Positions 26,011 through 33,798 of a stretch of 54,202 nt of DNA are shown in pieces. The notes below the pieces were generated by a model that worked only from the letters and a program-made list of their open reading frames with translations, made no database searches and had not been told where the DNA came from. This DNA comes from Oscillospiraceae bacterium (GTDB lineage: Bacteria; Bacillota; Clostridia; Oscillospirales; JAAYXM01), in assembly GCA_017435965.1 (NCBI GenBank), contig JAFSEA010000085.1, positions 1-54,202 on the forward strand, read 5' to 3'. The translations under genes were made by a program, and so were the position numbers. The first letter of the stretch is position 1; each line of letters starts with the position of its first letter.

Positions 26011-26691
26011 TTGAAAATAGGAATAATATCTGCATCGGAGAAGAACAAAAAAACGCAAATCGAGAAAATATGTGATTTTGGCGCGGTGGAATTATATCGG
26101 CTCGATGTATGTCTTAAGCGGAAAGGAACGCTGTCAAAACGAATTATAAAGCATCTTGTAAAAACGCTTGAGGAACAAGGGATAACCATATGCGTTGCAG
26201 ATAAAGAATTTTCGGTGATTTCGGGATATGGGATAACAGTTGTGTGTGACGGACGTGATGTTGTTTTGCAGAGAGCAGGTCAGGCCGCAATGCTTTTTGC
26301 AGAACGAAATGGCATTGATGCGGATTTTCTGATTGACGGAGGAAGCTTTAATAATGTTTGCTTGACATCACTTTTTCTCCTTCGGGAAAAGCGGAGAATA
26401 TATATAAAAAATGCGGCGTTTTATGAAATTTCGGAGGAGATTTTTCACGAAACGGGAGCTGTGGTGGGCTGCGATGAGCCGGAAAAAATCATTAGAATTT
26501 CGATGAACAGTAGTGAGCAATTTATAAGCTCCGGGAAGCTGTTTGCGAGCTTATGTGACTTTAGAGTTGTGGCAGAAGAACTTGATTTCGGGTGGCTTTC
26601 CGAGGAAAACAAAAGGGCACTTGTTTCAATTCTCGAAAAAAGCGGATTTTTGGAGAAAAAACGTGTAAAAATAGAGTATTTTTTAAAATAA
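26011..26691 (+). CDS. protein of unknown function (Rossmann-like pattern)
   Basis: I do not recognise this 226-residue soluble protein. It starts LKIGIISASEKNKK, alternates short hydrophobic strands with helices (ITICVADKEFSVISGYGITVV, ADFLIDGGSF) and ends VKIEYFLK. It has no signal peptide or TM segment. The start is uncertain: GGAG (26000-26003) is 7 nt before a TTG at 26011 and only 1 nt before an ATG at 26005 in the same frame. It lies between the ctpA terminator and the greA promoter and therefore seems monocistronic. The codon use resembles its neighbours. Confidence 0.6.
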   Translation: MKIGIISASEKNKKTQIEKICDFGAVELYRLDVCLKRKGTLSKRIIKHLVKTLEEQGITICVADKEFSVISGYGITVVCDGRDVVLQRAGQAAMLFAERNGIDADFLIDGGSFNNVCLTSLFLLREKRRIYIKNAAFYEISEEIFHETGAVVGCDEPEKIIRISMNSSEQFISSGKLFASLCDFRVVAEELDFGWLSEENKRALVSILEKSGFLEKKRVKIEYFLK

Positions 26692-26716
26692 AATTATGAA
26701 TTCATAAAATTTTTAC

Positions 26717-26745
26717 TTGACATTTGGTGACAATATCACTATAAT
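26717..26745 (+). promoter_or_regulatory. perfect-consensus promoter of greA-lysS
   Basis: TTGACA (26717-26722), 17-nt spacer, TATAAT (26740-26745). Both hexamers match the consensus exactly. The leader before greA is about 78 nt, rich in A/T. Confidence 0.9.
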
Positions 26746-26829
26746 ATGATAGATTGCAAATGCGATTTTCATATATATAGTAGAAAAATTATTTCGCTTA
26801 ATAATAAAAGGAAAATGAGGGTGTAAGAA

Positions 26830-27300
26830 ATGGCTAAAACTTTTAAGATGACAAAAGAAAGATATGATGAGCTCTGTCAGGAACTCGATTATATCAAAAA
26901 TGTCCGCGAGAAAGAAGTTGCAGAGCTGATAAAAGAAGCTCGTTCTTTTGGAGACCTTTCCGAGAATGCCGAGTATGATGAGGCAAAGAATGAGCAGGGC
27001 AAGCTCTTTTCAAGAAAAGCAGAAGTTGAGAATATCATCGCAAATGCAGAGATTATTGAGATGTCCGAGGATTCCGATGAAATAAGAACAGGCTCCAAAG
27101 TTATCGTCTGTGATGTTTCCGATGGCTCGGAAGAGGAATATTGGATTGTAGGCTCTCAGGAGGCTGACCCGTATAAAGGCAGAATCTCCGATGAATCACC
27201 TTTCGGTCGTGCACTTCTCGGCAAGAAGGTTGATGAGATTGTGAGCGTGGAAGCTCCCTGCGGAGCAATCGAATATAAGATTGTCGAAATAGGAAAGTAA
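26830..27300 (+). CDS. greA: transcript cleavage factor GreA
   Basis: Rescues backtracked RNA polymerase by stimulating transcript cleavage through its secondary channel. The 156 residues give the N-terminal coiled coil with the acidic tip (EKEVAELIKEARSFGDLSENAEYDEAKNEQGK in sections, about 23-55; D and E at the tip loop) and the FKBP-like C-terminal domain (WIVGSQEADPYKGRISDESPFGRALLGKKVDEIV, about 98-132). It begins after GAGGGTGTAAGA and is followed 63 nt later by lysS, with a small hairpin (27310-27335) between. Confidence 0.96.
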   Translation: MAKTFKMTKERYDELCQELDYIKNVREKEVAELIKEARSFGDLSENAEYDEAKNEQGKLFSRKAEVENIIANAEIIEMSEDSDEIRTGSKVIVCDVSDGSEEEYWIVGSQEADPYKGRISDESPFGRALLGKKVDEIVSVEAPCGAIEYKIVEIGK

Positions 27301-27363
27301 GAAACTTCCGGGCGGGTACAAAATGTACTTCGCCCTTGTATATTAAAAATGGAGGAACCCAAA

Positions 27364-28863
27364 ATGGCAAACGAAGAAACAAGAGTAAATGAAGCACCCG
27401 TTGAAGATTTAAGTGAGATACTCCGTGTCCGCCGCGAAAAGTTTGCAAAACTTGTGGAGGATGGAGAAAATCCCTTTGAAGTAGTTAAGTATGACCAGAC
27501 TCATCATTCAACGGATATTGTTGATAATTTTGAAGAGCTTGAAGGCAAAGAAGTCAGCATCGCAGGTCGTCTTATGAGCCGCCGCGGAATGGGCAAGGCT
27601 TCTTTCTGTGATGTGCAGGATTTAAAGGGCAAGATTCAGATTTATGTCCGCATAAATGATATCGGTGAGGAAAATTTTGCAAAGTTCCGCAAATATGATA
27701 TCGGTGATATCGTCGGTGCAAAGGATACTGTGTTCCGCACAAGAATGGGTGAGATTTCAGTTCATGTAACAGAGCTTTCCCTCCTTTCAAAGTCACTCAA
27801 ACCCCTGCCTGAGAAATATCACGGTCTCACAAACACAGATATCCGTTATCGTCAGAGATATGTTGACCTCATTATGAACCCTGAGGTAAAGGATACTTTC
27901 GTTAAGCGTTCAAAGATCATAAGCTCCATCCGCCGTTTCCTCGATGGTCAGGGCTTTATGGAAGTTGAGACTCCGATGCTTGTTGCAAACGCAGGCGGTG
28001 CTGCAGCACGTCCTTTTGAAACACACTTCAATGCTCTTGATGAAGATTTTAAGCTCCGTATTTCTCTTGAGCTTTACTTAAAGCGTCTCATCGTAGGTGG
28101 TCTTGAAAGGGTTTATGAAATCGGCAGAGTTTTCAGAAACGAAGGCCTTGATACACGTCACAATCCCGAGTTCACTCTTATGGAGCTCTATCAGGCATAC
28201 ACCGATTACCACGGTATGATGGACCTCACCGAGAATATGTTCCGCCACGTTGCAAACGAAGTTCTCGGCACAACAAAGATTTCCTATAACGGAATCGAAA
28301 TGGATCTCGGAAAGCCTTTTGAGAGAATCACAATGGTTGATGCCGTCAAGAAGTATTCCGGCGTTGACTTCAATGAGATAAAGACAACGGAAGAAGCAAA
28401 GGCTATTGCAAAGGAAAAGCACGTTGAGTTTGAAGACCGCCATAAGAAGGGCGATATCTTAAATCTCTTCTTCGAGGAATTTGTTGAAGAACACCTCATT
28501 CAGCCTACCTTTGTTATGGATCATCCCATCGAGATTTCTCCGCTTACAAAGAAAAAGCCGGAGGATCCCAACTACGTTGAGCGTTTTGAATTCTTTATGA
28601 ACGGTTGGGAAATGGCAAATGCATATTCCGAGCTTAATGATCCCATTGATCAGCGTGAAAGATTCAAGGATCAGGAAGAACAGCTTTCAAAGGGCAATGA
28701 TGAAGCAAACACAACAGACGAAGACTTCCTCAATGCACTTGAAATCGGTATGCCTCCCACAGGTGGTATCGGCTATGGTATCGACCGTATGACAATGCTC
28801 TTTACCGACAGCCAGGCAATCCGCGATGTTCTCCTCTTCCCCACAATGAAGACATTGGATTAG
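27364..28863 (+). CDS. lysS: lysyl-tRNA synthetase, class II
   Basis: Charges tRNA-Lys. The 499-residue protein has the N-terminal OB-fold anticodon-binding domain (about 60-170, VSIAGRLMSRRGMGKASFCD) and the class II core: motif 1 in the FLDGQGFMEVETPML segment, motif 2 YEIGRVFRNEGLDTRHNPEF (about 258-277), and motif 3 GMPPTGGIGYGIDRMTMLF (about 463-481). ATG 27364 follows GGAGGA (27352-27357) at 6 nt; an ATG 15 nt upstream overlaps that site. greA-lysS adjacency is common in Bacillota. A strong terminator follows. Confidence 0.97.
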   Translation: MANEETRVNEAPVEDLSEILRVRREKFAKLVEDGENPFEVVKYDQTHHSTDIVDNFEELEGKEVSIAGRLMSRRGMGKASFCDVQDLKGKIQIYVRINDIGEENFAKFRKYDIGDIVGAKDTVFRTRMGEISVHVTELSLLSKSLKPLPEKYHGLTNTDIRYRQRYVDLIMNPEVKDTFVKRSKIISSIRRFLDGQGFMEVETPMLVANAGGAAARPFETHFNALDEDFKLRISLELYLKRLIVGGLERVYEIGRVFRNEGLDTRHNPEFTLMELYQAYTDYHGMMDLTENMFRHVANEVLGTTKISYNGIEMDLGKPFERITMVDAVKKYSGVDFNEIKTTEEAKAIAKEKHVEFEDRHKKGDILNLFFEEFVEEHLIQPTFVMDHPIEISPLTKKKPEDPNYVERFEFFMNGWEMANAYSELNDPIDQRERFKDQEEQLSKGNDEANTTDEDFLNALEIGMPPTGGIGYGIDRMTMLFTDSQAIRDVLLFPTMKTLD

Positions 28864-28867
28864 TTTT

Positions 28868-28906
28868 AAAACAGACCGAGAACTTGTTTTTTTCGGTCTG
28901 TTTTTT
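28868..28906 (+). terminator. rho-independent terminator after lysS
   Basis: A 12-bp stem (28868-28879 with 28893-28904) with a 13-nt loop is continued by T residues. Confidence 0.9.
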
Positions 28907-29008
28907 CTGTACCGCCGAGAAATGAATTAAAAAGCAGTAAATCCTTGATATCAAGCCGAAAATTGCTGAAAAAAGATGAAAATTTAAATTAAAATTTACA
29001 ATATAATA

Positions 29009-29037
29009 TTGAACAAGGAAAAGTGTTGTGCTATAAT
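29009..29037 (+). promoter_or_regulatory. extended -10 promoter upstream of the potassium-uptake block
   Basis: TTGAAC (29009-29014), 17-nt spacer ending in TGC, then TATAAT (29032-29037). Confidence 0.75.
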
Positions 29038-29078
29038 GGACAATGCTTTATTGTTTCTTTTTTTGAAAGGAGATAAAA

Positions 29079-29807
29079 ATGAACAACGGAAAACTGCTCA
29101 GAAAGACAAGCCGTGATAACCGCGAAGTCTTTGCTGTGTTTAAAAAAGGCGGTCCTATGGAAGGTGCTACCTTTGGTGAAAAGTTTAGTTGGTGGATGAA
29201 AAATGTATTTGTTCCGCACCTTGCTTTTAAAACAGTTATGGTGATAATTGTAGCAATACTTGCTGTGTGGCTTATCTCCGATATTATAAGCGATGATACA
29301 AATGAACTTGACTACATTCTCGGCGGCTCGATGTTTGCAGATACTGAACAGATGAACGGACTTTCCGCCTATATGAAAGATGTTCTGGGAGAGCGTGACA
29401 ACAAGGAGTTCAAGGTCGGGCATCAGATGCTATGTACAAGGAGCACAGACAGTGCTGCGGATAATACTATGAGTGCGGACGATTTTGCCACGGCAAACAG
29501 TCAGAAAATAGAAATAACATTGGCTGATGATGAAATTCTTCTTTACTTCCTTGACAAGAAATATGCCGAGTCCTTTGCGGGAATGGGGGCATTTTTAAAG
29601 CTTTCTGAAATCGGAATAGAGAGTGAAAACGAGTATTATGTCCGGGTTGACGAGACCCGTATTTTCAAGGAGCTCGGAATATCCGACAAAGACGGAATAT
29701 ATGCGGCGATAAAGATGAAGAACAAAGCACGTTCTGAAGATGAGCGCATACTTGCAAAATATGAAAGAGCAGGAAAGGTGCTTTCTGCGATTGTAGCAGG
29801 GAGATGA
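29079..29807 (+). CDS. single-pass membrane protein of unknown function, first gene of the ktr operon
   Basis: The 242-residue protein has a basic cytoplasmic N-terminus (about 1-45), one TM helix (about 51-68, TVMVIIVAILAVWLISD) and an acidic extracytoplasmic domain of ~170 residues. It carries no motif I recognise; the extracytoplasmic domain is rich in Asp/Glu/Lys with short strands (KIEITLADDEILLYFLDKK). The own promoter (29009-29037) and the 7-nt gap to the TrkH/KtrB-like gene suggest it is part of the same transcription unit; it could be an accessory or regulatory subunit of the transporter, but this is inference from position alone. Confidence 0.6.
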   Translation: MNNGKLLRKTSRDNREVFAVFKKGGPMEGATFGEKFSWWMKNVFVPHLAFKTVMVIIVAILAVWLISDIISDDTNELDYILGGSMFADTEQMNGLSAYMKDVLGERDNKEFKVGHQMLCTRSTDSAADNTMSADDFATANSQKIEITLADDEILLYFLDKKYAESFAGMGAFLKLSEIGIESENEYYVRVDETRIFKELGISDKDGIYAAIKMKNKARSEDERILAKYERAGKVLSAIVAGR

Positions 29808-29814
29808 TTTTTAA

Positions 29815-31182
29815 GTGGGGATTTCAAAATCTTTACAAGATAATGCTTATCGGAGAATAAGCCCGACAAAGATAATTTTAGGCGGTTTTCTTGTAATCAT
29901 CCTGATAGGTGCACTTCTTCTTATGTTACCTGCGGCTTCGGCAACAGGAAAAACAACTGATTTTCTTTCTTGCATGTTTACTGCCACAAGTGCAACCTGT
30001 GTTACGGGACTTACGGTTTTTGATACGTTATCCCACTGGTCGGGATTCGGGCATATTGTCATATTGCTTCTCATTCAATGCGGCGGTCTTGGATTTATGG
30101 TGTTTGCCGCCTTGTTTTCCCTTGTGATACACCGAAGAATTTCGCTTCGGGAAAGGCTTATTATGACCCAGCTTTTCTCTGTGGATGAGCTTTCGGGAAT
30201 TGTGAGACTCACAAAACATATTCTCTCAAGAACATTGGTTATTGAAGGTGCAGGAGCACTTCTTCTTGCGATAAGATTCATTCCGGATTACGGATTCGGA
30301 AGCGGACTTTTCAAAAGCGTTTTTCATTCGGTTTCAGCTTTCTGTAATGCGGGCTTTGACATTCTCGGCGTAGGCGCCGGAGATATAGGAAGTATAAGCA
30401 AATATGCAACGGACCCTCTCGTATGTCTTACACTTGTTTCGCTTATGGTAGTCGGAGGGCTTGGTTTTCTTGTATGGGAAAATGTCTTGAGAGCAAAAAA
30501 GATCAGGCGGTTTTCTTTCCATACAAAGCTTGTTCTTATAATGACTGCGTCACTTCTCCTTTTTGGAACGGTTATGTTCTTTGTATTTGAGTATTCAAAC
30601 GCTGCAACAATCGGAAGGATGAGCTTCGGAGAAAAGCTTATTGCCTCCCTCTTCCAATCTTCAACCACAAGAACTGCGGGATTCTATTCGTTTTCTCAGG
30701 GAGATATGACAGTACAGTCAAAGCTGTTGTCTTGTTTCCTTATGCTTATCGGAGGATCACCCGGTTCAACGGCAGGAGGAATAAAAACAGTTACCTTTGC
30801 GGTGCTTGTCCTCACTGCGGTTTCTGTTATGCGCGGAAAAAACGAGATTTCGGCAATGGGAAGAAAAATATCTTATTACACAGTATTTAAGGCAATTGCA
30901 GTTATGATGGTCGGTATGTTTCTTGCGGCGGTCGGTGGCGTAATAATATGTCAGACCAATGGGACACCGGCGGTAGATTCTTTGTTTGAAGCTGTTTCTG
31001 CTTTTTCAACAACGGGACTTTCGTGCGGAATAACGGCAGAGCTTAATTCTTTATCGCAGATTGTGCTTATATTGCTGATGTATTTCGGAAGAGTGGGACT
31101 TCTCACACTCAGCATCGGACTTTTGGCACCGCGGAAGCCTTCAAAAATAAGTTATCCGGAAGGCAAGATAATAATAGGATAG
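29815..31182 (+). CDS. ktrB: TrkH/KtrB-family potassium uptake membrane subunit
   Basis: Forms the K+ channel-like pore in the membrane. The 455-residue protein has ten or so TM segments and all four P-loop filters of the family, each with its conserved Gly: SATCVTGLTVFD, FCNAGFD, TTRTAGF and STTGLSCG. The GTG at 29815 is chosen from the spacing to GGGAGATG (29800-29807), which ends the preceding gene. The next gene encodes the RCK subunit, whose start lies 9 nt after the stop, giving a KtrAB-type system. Confidence 0.93.
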   Translation: MGISKSLQDNAYRRISPTKIILGGFLVIILIGALLLMLPAASATGKTTDFLSCMFTATSATCVTGLTVFDTLSHWSGFGHIVILLLIQCGGLGFMVFAALFSLVIHRRISLRERLIMTQLFSVDELSGIVRLTKHILSRTLVIEGAGALLLAIRFIPDYGFGSGLFKSVFHSVSAFCNAGFDILGVGAGDIGSISKYATDPLVCLTLVSLMVVGGLGFLVWENVLRAKKIRRFSFHTKLVLIMTASLLLFGTVMFFVFEYSNAATIGRMSFGEKLIASLFQSSTTRTAGFYSFSQGDMTVQSKLLSCFLMLIGGSPGSTAGGIKTVTFAVLVLTAVSVMRGKNEISAMGRKISYYTVFKAIAVMMVGMFLAAVGGVIICQTNGTPAVDSLFEAVSAFSTTGLSCGITAELNSLSQIVLILLMYFGRVGLLTLSIGLLAPRKPSKISYPEGKIIIG

Positions 31183-31191
31183 GTGATAATT

Positions 31192-31848
31192 ATGGATTCT
31201 TTCCTTGTGATAGGTATGGGCAGATTCGGAAGCTCTTTGGCAACAGAACTTTCAAATCTCGGACACGATGTCCTGATAGTTGACAGAAATGAAGAAAGGG
31301 TTTCTGCTGTTGCGGACTATGTTACCCATGCAGTAATAGGTGACGCAAGAGATGAAAATGTAATTCGCTCTCTTGGTGTTTCAAATTTTGACGTTGCGGT
31401 TGTCGCGACAGCGGGGAGCATTGAGGATAGTGTGCTTGTAACAATTATGCTCAAAGAGTTGGGGGTAAAGAAGGTTGTTGCAAAGGTGCAGAATCTGCTT
31501 CATATGAAGGTTTTGCAACGAGTGGGTGCTGATATGACGGTGTTTCCCGAAAGTGATATGGGAAAGCGTCTTGCCCAGCAGCTTTCTGCAAATAATATCA
31601 TAGATTTCATAGAACTTTCGGAAGAACACAGTATAGTGGAGCTTGAAGTTCCGGAAAACTGGACAGGAAAGACCTTGGGTGAGCTCAATATACGGGCGAC
31701 TTATGGTATAAACGTAATTGCTGCAAGAAATGCAGACGGGAGCGATCTTGTAATCTCTCCTACGGCAGAATATAAGATAAAGAGCGATTATATACTTATA
31801 GTTCTTGGGAGAAACAACGATATCAAGAATATAAAGGGGAAAGTATGA
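31192..31848 (+). CDS. ktrA: KtrA/TrkA-type RCK regulatory subunit
   Basis: The cytoplasmic RCK subunit gates the KtrB channel through nucleotide binding. The 218-residue length is that of KtrA. The Rossmann GMGRFGSSLA motif (about 8-17), the DARDENVIRSLG segment and a C-terminal TrkA-C domain (about 135-215, IVELEVPENWTGKTLGELNIR, LIVLG) are clear. ATG 31192 is preferred over an upstream GTG because AGGATAGG lies 8 nt away. It ends 4 bp inside the next gene (ATGA overlap), a coupled junction. Confidence 0.92.
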   Translation: MDSFLVIGMGRFGSSLATELSNLGHDVLIVDRNEERVSAVADYVTHAVIGDARDENVIRSLGVSNFDVAVVATAGSIEDSVLVTIMLKELGVKKVVAKVQNLLHMKVLQRVGADMTVFPESDMGKRLAQQLSANNIIDFIELSEEHSIVELEVPENWTGKTLGELNIRATYGINVIAARNADGSDLVISPTAEYKIKSDYILIVLGRNNDIKNIKGKV

Positions 31849-32597
31849 CGGAAAGAATAACGAGCAGACAAAATAAAACAATCAAATATGTGCGTGCGCT
31901 TTCCGGTGACAAGGCGTTGAGACAGGAAAAGAAGGAGTTTGTCTGTGACGGAGATAAGCTTCTCTTTGAAGCGATTTCCGAAAAGGCAGATATACGCATG
32001 GTACTTGTGAGTGAAGAGTATGCAGAAAAGCTTCCGCATATAGACGGGGCAGATATTTATGTTACAACCCGTGATATTTTAGATAGCGTGACCACCCTCA
32101 AAAATGCGCAGAATGTCATATTTGTGTGTGGTATGAAAAGGACGGAGACCGAGGAAATTAAAAAGGCGATTTTGCTTGACCGTCTTCAGGATACGGGAAA
32201 TATCGGAACGATAATCCGAACGGCGGACGCTTTCGGGATAGATGCTGTTTTTGAAGATGGCTCGGCAGATGTATATAACCCCAAAACGATAAGGTCGGCT
32301 ATGGGATCGGTGTTTCGCATCCCTGTAATATCCGAAAGCTTTGAAGTTTTGATTCCTCGCCTTCGGAGTGAGGGCATCAAGGTGTATGCATCGGAACTAT
32401 ATGGAGAAGTAAAAGAAATTTCGGAATGTAACTTTGAAAAAGCGGCAGTAGTTATAGGCAATGAAGGAAACGGTGTACGCCGTGAGGTGTCGGAGCTCTG
32501 TGACGGAAGCGTTATAATCCCTATGCACGGTGGTGCGGAGTCTCTCAATGCCTCCGTTGCAGCATCGGTGTTTATGTATGAAATGAGCAGAAAGTGA
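31845..32597 (+). CDS. SpoU/TrmH-family 2'-O-methyltransferase, RlmB-like
   Basis: Transfers methyl from SAM to a ribose 2'-OH in rRNA or tRNA; target uncertain. The 250-residue protein has an N-terminal substrate-binding domain (ITSRQNKTIKYVRALSG, about 4-20) and the SPOUT knot with LDRLQDTGNIGTIIRTADAF, VVIGNEGNGV and IPMHGGAESLNASVAASVF. The start overlaps ktrA by 4 bp. The gene is followed 10 nt later by dprA. Close relatives include RlmB and YsgA; I cannot choose. Confidence 0.9.
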   Translation: MTERITSRQNKTIKYVRALSGDKALRQEKKEFVCDGDKLLFEAISEKADIRMVLVSEEYAEKLPHIDGADIYVTTRDILDSVTTLKNAQNVIFVCGMKRTETEEIKKAILLDRLQDTGNIGTIIRTADAFGIDAVFEDGSADVYNPKTIRSAMGSVFRIPVISESFEVLIPRLRSEGIKVYASELYGEVKEISECNFEKAAVVIGNEGNGVRREVSELCDGSVIIPMHGGAESLNASVAASVFMYEMSRK

Positions 32598-32607
32598 GGC
32601 GAGACAG

Positions 32608-33777
32608 GTGCGGAAGGAATTACTCTGGATATGGCTTTCGGAGGTATTTTATAAGGGAAGCCCAAAAACGAAAGCAGCAGTAGATTCGCTGGGTACAATA
32701 GATGAACTGTATGCGGCAAAGAGAGAACTTCTTGCACAAATCCCCGGCTTCTGTGAAAGTGACATAAAAAAGCTTGAAGATAAGAGCATTGAAAAGGCAG
32801 AAAAAATTTTTTCCGATTGTATGAAAAAGGGGATAAGAATAATAACCCCCCACAACCCGGAGTATCCGATGCGCTTGTGGCAGATACCAAATCCTCCGGT
32901 TGTTTTATATGCAAAAGGAGGGCTTCTTGATATAGATAATGAACTTACAATAGCGATTGTAGGCACACGAAATGCATCTGAAAATGGCAGAGGATCGGCA
33001 GAAAGGATAGCTTATGACCTTGCAAGGCATGGCGCGGTGATAGTATCGGGACTTGCAAAGGGCATAGATACGGTTGCAGCTTCTGCAGTAATTCGCGCAA
33101 GAGGAAAAACGGTTGCGGTTTTTGGTTGTGGTGTGGATGTAATTTACCCTGCAGAGAATAAATCCCTTGCACGAAAGGTTGAGGAAATAGGCACGCTTCT
33201 TTCGGAATATCCGCCGGGAACAAGACCGTTACCAAAGTTCTTTCCGATGCGGAACAGAATCATAAGCGGACTCAGTCTCGGAACTATTGTTGCGGAGGCT
33301 CCGGAGAAAAGCGGAGCACTCATAACTGCAAGGTATGCGCTTGAACAGAATCGTGATGTGTTTGCTGTGCCGTCCGGTATTTTTGAGAAGCTGGCAGAAG
33401 GAACAAACAATCTGATAAAAGCAGGTGCAATACCTGTTACATCGGCAGGGGATGTCCTTGCGGAATATGCGGCAACTCACGGCGAAAAGATAAAGTTTTC
33501 ATCTTCGCCCGTGCGTGAAGAAATAAAAGAACCTGTGCAGCAGAGCACACCGCCAAAAATCATGGAAGAGCCTCCCCGAAAGGTGAGAAACTTTGATAAT
33601 CTTGCGGAAAATGAAAGGAAAGTAATGGAAGCGTTGGACGCAGGGGCCGAAACCGTTGACGGAATTGTGCAAAAAAGCGGTCTTGCAGTACCGCAGATAC
33701 AGTCTGCATTGACACTTCTTGAAATACGGGGATGCATAAAGCGAAACCCCGGCAATAGATTCAGAATAAAAGACTAA
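32608..33777 (+). CDS. dprA: DNA-processing protein DprA
   Basis: Loads RecA on incoming single-stranded DNA in natural transformation. The 389-residue protein has a SAM-like N-terminus with KTKAAVDSLGTIDELYAA, the Rossmann domain (about 105-295) with IAIVGTRNAS, GLAKGIDTVAASAVI, VFGCGVDVIYPAEN and FFPMRNRIISGLS, and a winged-helix C-terminal domain (about 320-389). It starts at GTG 32608. dprA-topA-trmFO adjacency is standard in Bacillota; no other competence gene is in the window. Confidence 0.95.
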   Translation: MRKELLWIWLSEVFYKGSPKTKAAVDSLGTIDELYAAKRELLAQIPGFCESDIKKLEDKSIEKAEKIFSDCMKKGIRIITPHNPEYPMRLWQIPNPPVVLYAKGGLLDIDNELTIAIVGTRNASENGRGSAERIAYDLARHGAVIVSGLAKGIDTVAASAVIRARGKTVAVFGCGVDVIYPAENKSLARKVEEIGTLLSEYPPGTRPLPKFFPMRNRIISGLSLGTIVAEAPEKSGALITARYALEQNRDVFAVPSGIFEKLAEGTNNLIKAGAIPVTSAGDVLAEYAATHGEKIKFSSSPVREEIKEPVQQSTPPKIMEEPPRKVRNFDNLAENERKVMEALDAGAETVDGIVQKSGLAVPQIQSALTLLEIRGCIKRNPGNRFRIKD

Positions 33778-33798
33778 TCGAAACGGAGCAGAACATAT

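Noticed and set aside
28907-29078. Possible c-di-AMP riboswitch before the potassium genes
   Set aside because: Such riboswitches often sit before ktr genes in Bacillota, but the ~170-nt gap lacks the expected conserved blocks and a clear terminator.
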